DNA of 64,000 nt from Oreohelix idahoensis. Lineage: Eukaryota; Mollusca; Gastropoda; Stylommatophora; Oreohelicidae. Below the pieces are notes generated by a model. That model saw nothing but the letters and a program-made list of their open reading frames with translations, had not been told where the DNA came from and did no database searches. Below are positions 41,501 to 51,612 of the stretch, piece by piece; position 1 is the stretch's first letter, and the number at the start of each line of letters is the position of its first letter. A program made the translations under genes and the position numbers. Where the stretch lies: the NCBI GenBank assembly GCA_024509875.1, contig JAMPIV010009912.1:124001-188000 (forward strand), written 5' to 3'.

Positions 41501-41746
41501 TCTACATCCCAGGATAACTGGGTAGATCGGATCATCCATTATGGCCGCTTTAATAACTCCTCTGACAAAGTCAGAGTGTATTTCTACCAGTGCGATAGGA
41601 AGCGTCCTGGGTGCATCACTCCTGAAAACTCCACTAAGTTTGACGGTTTCCTCTGTCTCCTGACCGGGTTTGACTAGGTGCCTAGCGACAATACAATCAA
41701 AACTTAATCCAGTGTCAAAAAGACAAGTAGTAGAGGTACCGTTCAA
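38519..41746 (-). CDS. pol: Gmr1-like pol: protease-integrase-RT-RNase H, intact 1075-residue frame
   Basis: The polyprotein copies the element RNA into DNA and integrates it. Domains in order: aspartic protease with DTG at residues 11-13; integrase zinc module (H183, H190, C220, C223); integrase core with D253, D312 and E348 (exact D,D35E spacing); a GPF/Y module at about 487-492; RT with KIDLSKGYYQ (D698) and FMDD (760-763); and RNase H starting near 905 (D911) and ending at GADFLSRNW. The frame is in -1 register to gag and overlaps it, so ribosomal frameshifting is likely; there is no good AUG at the start. The stop lies about 20 bp inside the 3' LTR. The integrase-before-RT order is the notable feature. 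Confidence 0.93.
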   Translation of the reverse strand: MNGTSTTCLFDTGLSFDCIVARHLVKPGQETEETVKLSGVFRSDAPRTLPIALVEIHSDFVRGVIKAAIMDDPIYPVILGCRYVFIGRPKEPIVAAVTTRGQAKKEREPAPNLLPNELKEAQQKDPTLAPCFKKLPMAKDPRHNGDIFSKDGVLYRRTGNPDTGNNQLLVPTQYRNQILEMGHSLPFSGHMGQNATIQRIKNHYWWPGMNSDIVRYVKSCAQCQRVAPKHLTPPVPMGQMPIVGTPFERVAVDIIGPLEKTKRRNRFILTLVDTCTMWAEAVPLPCTNSKHVAEALVQIFTRLGFPQQVLTDNGSQFRSLLMEEIFKILRAKHIHTSPYHPAGNGLVERFNGTLTMMLRKLGQEKPEDWDQYISAALFAYREVPQASTGFAPATLLFGRPIKGPLEALLRSLTDQKADETVVSASKYVSELKERLKLGWDLATTNLKKARAKITKRYNKAAKERELQPGEKVLLLLPTGSNKLRIGWQGPFTVLKKISRTNYKISIKGKEKVFHINLLKKYLERPVPSSEHLLAVAIATEDEEDDDGCMEYPLQPTESFKDVKFGDNLSPEQQTETRALLKQYSAVLTDVPGRTNLIEFDMKLTNETPVQTRVYPIPYAKADALRGEIDKLRQAGIISESTSPYSSSVVLLQKPNKEVRLCIDYRLLNAVTEFQPEPLQTVSELFTKLSKAKIFSKIDLSKGYYQIPVKEEIKPLLAFSTSEGHYTFNVMPFGLHNAPGVFTRMMRKLLEPLQSPHIHNFMDDILIASETYEEHIATVAMLLRRLQETGLTARPSKCLIGFEQLDFLGHTISHGCSWPIKKNVEKIVAAKRPRTKKDVRSFISLCAYYQKYIQNFNGLTAPLTDLTKKGCPDKVIWDQKCEHAYSTLKGQLSAYPILRLPDLKKPFVLRVDASGQGIGSTLLQADDSDLNMLFPVAYGSRKLNKAERNYSVVERECLALIDGIRRHHEFLYGTSFTVQTDHAPLAFLGANKEFNARIMRWALLLSVYSFKVEYIPGRQNVGADFLSRNWSTEEEEQTEDTTHPKITNQVTSIVKNENMKNGFMSKSGDDCDVRLV
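38540..38555 (-). other. polypurine tract of the Gmr1-like element
   Basis: On the minus strand AAAAGTGGGGACGAT directly precedes the TGTGACG start of the 3' LTR. It serves as plus-strand primer in LTR retrotransposons. Confidence 0.65.
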
Positions 41747-41748
41747 AA

Positions 41749-43063
41749 TTACAGTTCCTCGAGTTGAGGGTCGGTCCCCTCAGGTTGAGAATCACTGACA
41801 TTGACTCTACCTTTCGAGGCTGTATGCAAACATCCAATGCGGTTTGCACCGGTTTGTTTGCCCTGATCAGACGTTCCTGGTGTAGGGGTCTTCCCTTTTC
41901 CTTGACCTTGGTGGCCGCGCTGCCACGTAGGCTTGTTGGGTTGATCAGAATTGTTGTTGGGGGGGTATCGGGTTTTGTAGAATTTCGATTTTTCCTGGGG
42001 AGGTTTCTGGGTATTGTTATCTCGTTGGTTATAATGTTGAGAGGAAGTGGAAGAATAGGATGCCTGTTCTAGATTCTGTTTTCGAGATGGCTCATCGGTG
42101 GGTTTACGTTTAGTGCTGGGAAGTTCGGCCATTGCATTGCTATAGCGTTCGGCTTTATTGAGTATGTCTTCAAGCCTGACTGCCCCCTGTTCCGCCAAAA
42201 ATCTACGAGTTTCATTCGACAAAGTGGATTTTATCTGCTCCACAAGAACAAGTTCGAGGAGTCCCTCATATGAAAGAGGTAGGTCAGATAATTCAATGCA
42301 CTTTGTCAGATAACTCGTGAGACGTGAAGAGAACTGGGGAAATGTTTCCGTGCTCTCTTTTCGGCTGTTTCTGAACAACTGCAGAAACTTTCGGGCAGTC
42401 ATCTCAAACTGCTGTAGTAAGGCCTTTTTCAACATGTCGTAATCATGTTGATTCGGTCCCAGCTTTGTGTACACGTCATAAGCATTGCCTTTCAGTGACG
42501 TTGAAAGTTTGAGCGCCCAGCGGGTACTCTCTAACCCATAAAGATTCGCGAGTCTCTCGAATTTTTCTAGGTAGCTGTCAATTTTTTCGTTAGGGCTAGG
42601 AAAAGATTCTAAAGAAAACGACATAGCAGTTAATTGGGCAGATTGAGTACTGGAGAGGTCCATTGATTGAGACTGGGGCGAAGACGGCTCTCCGTTAGTC
42701 GAAGTAGAGGCGCCCCGACTCTCTAGAGCCTTAAGCGCCAGTTGATGCTGTCTTTCCTTGTCTCTCTCTCTCTCTGCGAGTTTCCATCTCTGCTTCAATT
42801 TTCTTCTGTTCCAAAAGACGTTCTTCCGCTTCTTTCTTATCTGCCCTCTCCTGGGCTTCTCTCCTCTCTGTTCTTTCTTTCTCTTCCTTCCTCTCAGCTT
42901 CGGCTCTCTGTTGCTTCGCCTTCCTCTCAGCTTCGGCTCTCTGTTGCTCCGCGTCATATATTTCCAATTCCTGGTTAATAAACGCGTTTGCAGCTTCTGC
43001 ATCTAATCCTGCCTCTTTCGCTTCCAGCCTCAAGATGGACCTCATCTTTATCCTCTCTGCCAT
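41749..43063 (-). pseudogene. gag: Gmr1-like gag, broken by one frameshift
   Basis: The first frame starts MAERIKMRSILRLEAKEAG at 43063 and has a long charged coiled-coil (repeated QQRAEAERK, EEKERTERREAQERADKK) up to about 42770. The rest lies in another frame (open from 43002 to 41749) with the capsid-like domain: SFSLESFPSPNEKIDSYLEK, then LYGLES, LKGNAYDVYTKL and DYDMLKKALLQQFEM. It ends in a basic Gln/Asn-rich tail with a single C. The switch falls at a (CT)n run at about 42763-42777, suggesting slippage. Both parts together match the ~430-residue size of related gags. Confidence 0.8.
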
Positions 43064-43849
43064 TGTTAAAGAATAAGATGAAGTATGCTTAGAGAACTAG
43101 TAAGAAGAAACGCGAAAGGGAGGAACTCTGAACCGCTACGAGAAAAAAAAAACACAAGTACAAATTTACCTGTGTTACCTCCTACCTGTACTGTGCAAAC
43201 TTATCGCTGCTATTATCTGGCAATTAAGGCTCTAAACGCAAGCGACTATGCCACTAAATGGTAAGTTACACTGGAAAAGAATCTACTTTTACTAACAGTC
43301 GAGAAAAATTTATATTAAAACAATTTAAAAGAAAAAAATTTTCCCTAAATTTTTTAATCTCTGACAACAAACTCCGTCCCTAAAGTCAATTATTGAGATG
43401 AGACGTTGTTAACTTAATTTTTCAAAATCAGAACAATCCGTCTTTAGCTAAGCTCAACTCTTCTTAACTTCAAAAACCTTAGTGACTGTAAAACAATCAC
43501 GCAATCCCAGCAACTTTTATAAAGAAAGAAATATAATTATCTCCGCCAGAGGATAATTAAAATAGCAAATATATTTGTTTATCTGTACTTTCTACTGCTG
43601 TGGAGAGAAAACAACCTGTAAATATGCTGTGTGGACAACCCAAATACTTAAAGAACGTTTGTCTAGGGGTGTAATTATTTATTTATTTCCCTAATTCACA
43701 AAGACAAATCATTCACACTCTACCTAGTTAGACCCAAACTAAATCAGACTCAAAATATCTTTAACCCGGCTATGCGATTGCCTCAAATGTAGCTCAAGAT
43801 CCCAGAACCAGCCCACAAATATGTGTGCATCAAATGTATCTCAAAATTA

Positions 43850-43867
43850 TCCCAGACGAGCCAGCCA
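43850..43867 (-). other. primer-binding site of the Gmr1-like element
   Basis: The minus strand reads TGGCTGGCTCGTCTGGGA, starting five bases after the 5' LTR end. TGG pairs with a tRNA CCA end; the tRNA species is not assigned. Confidence 0.65.
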
Positions 43868-43872
43868 AATAT

Positions 43873-46293
43873 TGTCGTAAATTTATTTTGAGAGAAAAGA
43901 GTCGTAGAAATAGTGGTCCGGTTTAGAGTGGAAAATGATGATGGTAAGCTCAGTGATAGAAAATGTAGAGATTTAATAGTTGCTTCACAGCGTGCTGGAG
44001 GAGAGTAAAGACAGACTTATTTACGACAAATCGTGTCTCTCAATCTTCTCTTTCACTCTCCTGGTCAAACAATTATTTGCCAGTTTTCCAGACTCGCATC
44101 TGCGCGCTCACCGATTTGGTGTTTTCAAACACACACACACGACGTTGATACAAACTATATTAAACGAATAGGGGAAATGTTGGGCTTTGGGTATATCCAA
44201 CACACAGAACTAAATGAGTTTAGGTGATTTTATTCACTTTAAACATCAATCACTAAAAATATCAGATATTACATAAATTATCATAAGTACACAAATGCAA
44301 ATAACAAGTTTGGGAGGGGGTGAAGAAGATTGGTATCGACTAAGCCCTTCCCGCTCATTAGACAAAGACAAACCCAGTCCAGAGATAGATAATATCAGGA
44401 ACACGGGTACGTTAACCTAACAGTAAAGTTAATTACTCTGAAAGAGGTGTTACCAAGTTAGGTATAGGTGATAGAAAAAAAAAACCTGTTCTTCCCAGCT
44501 GTTCTTCCCTTTACTAAGCAAATGGAAAGGAGGTGGTTTTAAACAGAGTTAACAAATTATCAACTATCCCACTTAAAGGAACAATGTAGGGTATACAGAA
44601 AAGATATATGTTACCAGGTAAGCAAGTTAACAAAATGGTCACACAAAAGAATTAATTTCCTGTCATTCATACGCGCGCTAGCAAAGGCCTTCACTCATCT
44701 TGCTCTCACTTACCGATTGTGAAAAAATCTTGCACTCCATAGAATAACACAACAGCAGTTACACCTCAACTAAATGTATGAGTGTTTGTTCAAGTTCTAG
44801 CCCCAGATTATCGGGTAGGCGGTCAGCACATAAAAGGGTCCCGTAATCGCTGGAAAATGAATCTGTAGTTGTGTCTCTTTTCTTAATAACAGTTTCTATG
44901 GGAGGGCACGGTCTCTGATACCGGGGTGAGGATGGTGTGGTCTATTTGACTATGCCGCTGATAATAAAATTCTTACGCGTGCTGGTACACTTTATCCGTG
45001 AGGTATGGTTTAAGTCCAGTGAGAAAACTAGTCACATCACTGTTCAGGAAATTATGAATTATCTCTCTGTGTCAGTAAACTAACAAAGCTCGGGCTAGTG
45101 TTCTTCTTCCCGTTACGACTTAAGTTGTTTGATGGTGCGTTAAATTTGTCTTTGGGTGTGCTTTCTTTGCTATAAGTTAGATAGCGGAATTCCAAACATA
45201 GAATCGCCTCAAAGATTAAAAATTTACACAGTCTCAACAAGTTCTGCGTCAGGGGAACTCTACACACTGTTTATGCTTTGCTTTGCTTAGATTGATTTCT
45301 TTATTGCTTTCTTAATGCTGGGATCGCACAGGTTACGATCACTCTGTATGAAAGAAAAAAAAGACATGTAATATACCGAAAACAAATAACCTTCTAAAGC
45401 GCGATGAATTTCCCGTTAAGCCTATAATACACTCGAGTATTTAATTATGTATTTAATAAACACTGCGCGAATTCTAGTGGTTAAAAACTCACATCTATAA
45501 AACTAGGACTTAACTGAATTTATTAATTATAAATTCCTACGCGACTTTAAAAGTTAATTTAAGCATCTATTATCTTTTGAAATAATATAATAGATAGATC
45601 ATTATATTTAAAACTGGAGATGGTTTAATTAAATAGATTTAAATTAACACAAAATCCCTTGAAATAGAATGACTAGACCACTGATCACTTTACACAATAT
45701 ATATTTTACCGCTTTGCACAGAATTAGAAATCACTGCAAATATATATAAAATCCAGGGGAAAATCTATAACAAGATTTCAATAAAGCTAGTGCTTCTGTA
45801 AAGGTCTGGCCAGCGAGTGATAACGTGTCTAGTTCTTCATGGTCTATTTAGCTAAAATGGAATGTAAGTTGAGTGGGACATGATAAACTTGACAACTTAT
45901 TTGATCTCACGAACTTTTGGGGATCTGACCGCCAAATCAAGAGAAGAAGCCGCCCCCTGGTCTTCGTATCCGCTCGCTGCTGCCCGTTTCGCTTTCCCCC
46001 GTTCGCTCGGTTCCTCGATTGACACCGAGACGCGAAATTAGCGGCAAGCAACTGCGTCTCGTATCAGGGAAAACTACTGTCTTTGATAGCGCCGATAGTC
46101 TCCCCTAAGATCCCTCGGTCTGTCTCTTTGATCTCGTCGCTGTATCCTACATGAGTCCCGGTGGAATGCGTTCTGGCAAACGAAAAGTTACAACAAATGT
46201 TCAGGGGTTCTAATGTTATGAAAAGCTAAAGGTCCCTTTAAATCATCCATCATATCAGGGAAAATTCACTAGTCAAACTAGACGTACGTCACA
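43873..46293 (-). repeat. 5' LTR of the Gmr1-like element (2421 bp)
   Basis: It is almost identical to 36116-38539. The minus strand begins TGTGACGTACGTC and ends TACGACA. A 2.4-kb LTR is long for Ty3/gypsy elements. Between gag and this LTR (43064-43849) lies untranslated leader with no recognised feature. Confidence 0.92.
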
Positions 46294-46439
46294 CTCAGGC
46301 CACTTTTCCCTTCACAATATAGATTGAATATGTTTTCAGTTACATCTACACTGGTTGAAAAGCTTTGAAACTTTCATTAATTTTAAAGTGAATATGTTTA
46401 AATAGACATTGACACTGGTTTGAAATTGTAGATATTATA

Positions 46440-47480
46440 ATTAGAATGTACATCATTTCTTTCATCTTTCCCTCCTTGCTCCATATGGAACTTGGGACTA
46501 CCTATGCTTTTAGTTCTCTTTAAAAACTAGCAATAAGCAATCACCGCCTTTGCAGTGGTGGTTCATGAAATCGTCATTCTATATGATGAGGTTGCCAGCC
46601 TCTAATGACTTGGACATCCACTAGCAATTTTTCACATATCAATATTCACGTGGCAATATAAATGTGTATTAGTTCACACGTTAGTAATGAAAATTATAAA
46701 ATGTAAAATACACAACTTACGCCAGTCTTGGCTCATAGACTGTTTGCTCAGATTAATAAAGGCACTAGACTCTTAAACGTGTTCTTGGGTGTCGTTATTT
46801 TAACACTAGATTCCCTCTATGACTCCGTGTTTTCAGTTTCCTCAGATCCCGCTTCCTTTTTAAATGAAAGAGATTTCCTGGGCTGTTTAAGTCTTTCAAA
46901 ATACTTCATGAAAAGTCCGGTCTGAAAAATGGAATTCTGAATTCTAACTTCTGGCAGTCTGGTTTCGTCTTGGCAAGCGATTCCCACAGTGTCTTAAAAC
47001 TGCGAAAAGGGCAGGTTATATGGCCCTTCCTCCCCCGCATTAGTTTTGTTACGATGCTAAGAAAGCTCCAATCGTTTCAAACATGCGTGTTGTGTGGGGT
47101 AATTTTAAAATTATTTCCGCCTTAAATATTATGCGTGATGCAAAACGTCACGTCTCTCATATATGGAATGAAAACATCCGATCCTCTCTAGGCCATGTTT
47201 ACAAATAACTTAATATTACTTTAATATAAAGTAATGTCTTTGTAACAAGGTGTGCCGGAAACGATGATGTCATGCATGTCTGTCCAAAATGTGTCGCACA
47301 GACGCGTAATCTCGTTATCTGTCGCTTGAGCACACAAAATCCGTCTCTTTACCATCTTGGCAGAGAACGCACCCTGGCCTTATCAGCGATTAAACATCTG
47401 CGCTGGACAATTTTAATGTTACTCCGTAGCCTGATGTCGGGCACACCCAAAATTAACCAACATGGCTGTCGGCTGATATT
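46440..47480 (-). repeat. dispersed repeat of unknown class, copy 2
   Basis: It is the reverse-complement counterpart of 8985-10020: the order of shared blocks (GCAATCACC...GCAGTGGTGGTTC, GACTCCGTGTTTTC, GAAAGAGATTTCCTG, CCAATCGTTTCAAA) is inverted and colinear. Divergence is substantial. No coding frame of note. Confidence 0.6.
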
Positions 47481-47744
47481 ATCTTATCAGTTCCTTCCCC
47501 AGCAGGGAGGAACAGGTAAGCAGACAGACATGACGACTTATCGCTGAGAGGAGTGTAAGAATGTTTGAAAATACAAAATATCTGCTACATAGCAGAGATA
47601 GAAAAAGGTGCCGAGCATGAAAAAGCATGTAATAAGTCAGTACAACAAATGTAACTGATTACTGCCGTAGTAAAGCAGAGATCGACGCAAAACTAATTAT
47701 ATGACATCCCCCCTATCCTAAGATATTTGTAGAATATCCAGCTT

Positions 47745-48170
47745 TGAGGCGGTCATTTCTTCGCGGGTTTTGCAGTCCACTTGGTTGCTCATTTCTCTCT
47801 ACTGCGTTATTCGGCCGGAAGCGGATTCAATTTTGGGCGTATTGCCCTATGTCCACTCTTTGCCTTGACCAAAAGTGATGTGCGGTTATATTGCGCATCG
47901 TTTTGCCAACTGACATGTGTGCTCCTGAAAGCGATACATGTCCAGCTCTCATAATCTAAGATCTTAAAGGGAGTGGCACGACGATTTGTCGGGTCCCAGG
48001 TCTCGTTCTTTTAAACAGGACTCCATCCTCATGGTAAAATGTTCTATCCGTAGTATGGGCCTGTGTTCTGTACCGGTGTTCAGAGCAGGGCGCTAAAGTT
48101 ACAGCCTCCTTTTGCGCTCGTTTCAGCTCTGCTAAGCTAAGAAGGAGGTGGTGAGTCAGAGCTATTCAAT
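47745..48170 (-). pseudogene. decayed gypsy/Gmr1-like pol fragment (integrase zinc region)
   Basis: The minus strand shows AELKRAQKEAVTLAPC, EDGVLFKRT, RQIVVPLPL and an HH...C-type block with several stops. It resembles the same segment (ELKKAQ-EDKTL, VVPLPYRTRLMQ) in the neighbouring fragment at 48274-48901 but is more decayed. So two different related elements, or a duplicated piece, lie side by side. The region 47480-47745 holds nothing recognised. Confidence 0.5.
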
Positions 48171-48273
48171 GTTAGGAGGTGTTCGCTCTGATCCATCACC
48201 TTTTCCTTGTAGATAAATTATGGTTTTCACCATTCTGGTTTTCCAGGCTATGGCAGTCCGAGCAATCGTGTAC

Positions 48274-48901
48274 TTATTGACGAATATCCCGTTCCATATC
48301 TGGCCACCAGTATTTCAAGGAAATATGACGTAATAAATTACGTGTACCTCGATGAGGTTGTAAATATGGTTTATACAATTGCTGCATCAGGCGAGTTCTA
48401 TATGGGAGTGGGACAACTAACTGTCTCTTGTTTCCAACCCTCCTGTAAACTGAACCTTTCTCCCTATAATATGCTCCCTGAGGAGAATGGGAGTAGTTTC
48501 CATACAACCTAGTAAAACAAGACTTTAGGGTTTTATCTTCCCTTTGTGCCTTCTTCAGCTCCGGTATGTTGGGGCTGATTAGAGATGAGAGCTCAGGGGC
48601 CGCTGGGGCATTTCCTGGGTTCTCTCTTTCTTGTATCGACCTGGGTTTCTGTGAAGGATTCCCAAGGAAGACATATTTTGTCCCTAAAATGAGAGGATAG
48701 ACTAAATCGTCTACAACACGGGCATTGATTTTCCCCCGTACGTACCGGGTTGAAACATTTATTTCCGCCACCGGAAGAATCATGGGCTCTATACTCTTCC
48801 AGGGCCCCTGTATTTCTACAGTTTCCCCAGTGTACTGGTGGGCCTTCACTAAAGATGGTGAAACTAGAGCCGAGTACTTTAAACCCGAATCATATAAGCA
48901 C
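48274..48901 (-). pseudogene. second Gmr1-like element: end of protease and integrase zinc region
   Basis: The minus frame reads the protease second half (SLVKAHQYTGETVEIQG-like start, YPLILGTKYVFLGNP), then NIPELKKAQREDKTLKSCFT, LVVPLPYRTRLMQQ and YWWPDMERDI. It aligns colinearly with residues ~25-215 of the intact element's pol. It is truncated after the zinc region. On the other side it stops exactly at the target duplication of a LINE insertion (48892-48901). Confidence 0.8.
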
Positions 48902-50377
48902 TTAGAGCTATTTAAGACAGACCCTTAGCTAGCAGCAGAACTATTAGAACCACTATTTGCACAAGTCTGGAAAACGGGGACAACACCAACGGAGTGGAAC
49001 AAAGGAATAATTGTCAAATTGCCCAAGAAGGGAGATCTTGCAGACTGCAATAATTGGAGAGGAATCACTCTTCTCTCAGTTCCCAGCAAAATACTAGGAA
49101 GGATAATTATACAGAGAATTTCAAAAGCAGTAGACCACAAACTGAGGAAAGAACAAGCAGGATTTAGAAAGAACAGAAGATGTGTAGATCATATATTCAC
49201 TCTCAGGAACATTATAGAGCAGTGCTCAGAATGGCAAAGACAGCTGTACACTAATTTCGTTGATTTTGAAAAGGCTTTTGACAGCATACATAGGGAAAGT
49301 TTATGGAAAATACTGAGAGCTTATGGAATTCCAAGCTGCATAGTGTCCATCATAAAAAGCCTCTATGCCAACTTTACGTGTAGTGTTGGGCAGAGCAACC
49401 TAACCATTGAGGTGAAGACAGGAGTACGGCAGGGATGCCCCTTATCAACCACTCTATTTTTAACAGTCATAGACTGGGTGATGCGCCAGACAACAGAGGG
49501 CAGTCCTAGAGGAATAAGATGGACTACATTTTCTACATTGGAAGATCTGGAATATGCAGATGACATTGCACTATTAGCACATTCACATCAACACATACAG
49601 GATAAAACGGATAGACTTAATAAGTTTAGTCAGCAGGTGGGCTTGAATATCAATTTAAAGAAGTCAGAGGTCATGACGCTCAATGTGAGCAACCCTGAGC
49701 CCATATCAGTAAGGAATAAGCAACTGGTACAGACAGACACCTTCACATACCTAGGATGCATAGTAACACGAGACGGCGGGGCAGGCAAAGACATCAACAT
49801 CAGAATGAATAAGGCAAGAACAGCCTTTTTTAGCCTAAACAACATCTGGAAGTCCTCTCAATACAGCACAAGCACAAAATTCAGATTATATCAGAGCTGT
49901 GTGCTTTCTGTGCTTCTCTATGGTGCGGAATGCTGGAGAGTTACAGAGAAGTAAATGTCGAAATTGTCCTCTTTTCACACAACATGCCTAAGAAAAATTC
50001 ACCGAATCTTTTGGCCGAATACCATCACCAACCAAGATCTGCTTACTCGGAGCAAGCAAGAGGACATGCACACCATCATAGCTGGCAGACGCTGGAGCTG
50101 GGTTGGCCATGTCCTCAGAAGAGACCTCGATGCCATCACAAGAACAGCTATGCTTTGGACCCCTGAAGGAAAACGAAAGAGAGGCCGACCAAAAACAACT
50201 TGGCGGAGGACTGTGGAGGCTGAGATGCAAAGAATGAACCAGAGTTGGGGCATTGTACGAAGGATGGCCACCGACCGAGCAAAGTGGAATCAATTTGTTG
50301 TTGCCCTACAAGACGCCACTAGGCGTGATGGCCACTGACTGCTTTGACGGTCGGCGGCTAAGGATCAGAGAAGAAGA
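48902..50377 (+). mobile_element. 5'-truncated LINE (1476 bp) inserted in the second Gmr1-like element
   Basis: It is flanked by the direct repeat ATATAAGCAC (48892-48901 and 50378-50387). It encodes the RT fingers to the C-terminus and ends in GGATCAGAGAAGAAGA, a 3' end related to the one at 63327-63535. The insertion is opposite in orientation to the host element. Confidence 0.88.
48930..50338 (+). pseudogene. LINE reverse transcriptase, two frames
   Basis: The first part (stop near 48927, then open to 49954) carries GIIVKLPKKGDLADCNNWRG, ITLLSVPSKILGRII, QAGFRKNRRCVDHIFTLR, FVDFEKAFDSI, GVRQGCPLSTTLF and the catalytic YADD near 49556. The thumb follows, to VLLYGAECW, and ends in a stop at 49952. 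The second part (49955-50338, continuing the same frame after the stop) carries AGRRWSWVGHVLRRDLDAIT, EGKRKRGRPKTTWRRTVEAE and DRAKWNQFVVALQDATR. One or two stops separate an otherwise complete RT, so it is a young but defective APE-type LINE. The endonuclease is lost by truncation. Confidence 0.88.
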
Positions 50378-50387
50378 ATATAAGCAC

Positions 50388-51168
50388 CGTATTGATGGGT
50401 TACCCAGAGTTACGAGTTCAGTAATAGAGGGGTGACTGGAATTCTGTTGACTTGCCGGTAAGTCATGATTCCCTATCGATCTAGTGATCAAACATGCAAC
50501 GTTGTAAGGGCCTGTTTTCTGCCTCTTACTATCCAATGAAAAATGTGTGTCATTTTTGTACACCTTTCATCATCGCATTCCAGTTCCCTGGGCTGAATTG
50601 CTCTGTTTCTGCCTGTGGTGATCCTGTGGTTGTTGTTGCTGTAGTTGGGCCAACTTGTGTGTTGTGTTGTTCGTCATTTGCACCTCCGTGGATGGACGAT
50701 CTGTTGGTGGTGGGCGACTATCGTGGCCGCGCTTTCTGACAGGATTAACTTCTGCCTGGGCGCTTTAATACCTGTCGATATATAACAAGAGTTTCGGCCT
50801 CGTGCTCCGCCAGGAACCGTCTCATGTCAGGGGTGAGCGAGTCCTTGAACTGCTCCACGATAACCGTTTCCTTCAGCCCTTCACAAGATTCATTGAAGAT
50901 GCTGAGGGACCCCTACTTCTCCATGTACGTTTCTAGTCGTGTAGCAAATTGTCTAAACGATTTATCTTTCTGCCTCTTACCCGCACGGAATTTACTATGA
51001 AAGTTCTCTACGTTAAGCATAAAACGCTGAAGCAGAGCCTTCTTCAACATGTCGCAGTTGTTCTCTTCTTCCGTGGGCATTTTGAGAAACACATCATAAG
51101 CAGATCCCCTCAGACTCTGGGATAGCTTCATGTTGTATTTGTCCCCCTCCAAGCCATATGTAGCTGAA
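50388..51168 (-). pseudogene. gag: second Gmr1-like element: gag fragment and protease start
   Basis: The minus strand shows YGLEGDKYNMKLSQSLRGSA, YDVFLKM, NNCDMLKKALLQRF and FRQFATRLETYMEK (51168-50913), colinear with the capsid-like part of the intact gag. Then comes VEQFKDSLTPDMRRFLAE (about 50870-50820) and a decayed tail. The protease DSG motif lies just beyond the LINE insertion junction, so the two halves of the element are colinear across it. The gag N-terminus is missing. Confidence 0.75.
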
Positions 51169-51372
51169 GCAGAGATCGACCCAAAAATAATTATGTGACA
51201 CAATGGATGAATCAACAAGGCTGAGATTGTTGGAGTTTGGCATAAAACGTGGGACTAGCCAAGATGGACGTGAGAGAAGATGCATCCGTCGTATATACAA
51301 CCAGCGTGCTACAGGTACAATTAGCATTTGTTGAGGGAGGCGGAGCACTTATGGGTTTGCCCTGAGTGCATG
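51169..51372. other. junction region with a 33-bp sequence also found at 47673
   Basis: AGCAGAGATCGACCCAAAAA (51168 onward) is close to AGCAGAGATCGACGCAAAAC at 47673, same strand, with similarity over about 33 bp. The rest (51205-51372) is unrecognised. Confidence 0.5.
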
Positions 51373-51612
51373 GATGTCGATTCTGATTAACAATAACATA
51401 ACATGCCCCAAAAAGGCAGATAGCTTCTTTCTAATTTGTGAAATAACTTTCCTTTGCGTATTGGCTGTAATATGAATACATTAAAGTACGAACCACACAT
51501 TGTAATATAATGCGGCAGGGATGTCGATTCTGATTAACAATAACATAACATGCCCCAAAAAGGCAGATAGCTTCTTTCTAATTTGTGAAATAACTTTCCT
51601 TTGCGTATTGGC
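51373..51612 (+). repeat. 147-bp tandem duplication including the start of an LTR
   Basis: GATGTCGATTCTGATTAACA begins at 51373 and again at 51520. The first copy includes about 47 bp of the LTR (51466-51513) and then jumps back, so flanking LINE sequence plus the LTR head were duplicated after the element inserted. The flanking part (51520-51612) is minus-strand LINE sequence. Confidence 0.85.

Larger units (their letters stand above)
36111..46298 (-). mobile_element. full-length Gmr1-like Ty3/gypsy LTR retrotransposon with 2.4-kb LTRs
   Basis: Both LTRs, primer-binding site, polypurine tract, gag and pol are present in minus orientation, flanked by the 5-bp target duplication CTCAG (36111-36115, 46294-46298). 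The pol order is protease, integrase, RT, RNase H, the reverse of normal Ty3/gypsy order and diagnostic of the Gmr1-like group. The LTRs differ by only about ten substitutions and a few short indels, so insertion is recent. Pol is intact; gag has one frameshift. It inserted next to a copy of an unclassified dispersed repeat (46440-47480). Confidence 0.92.
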
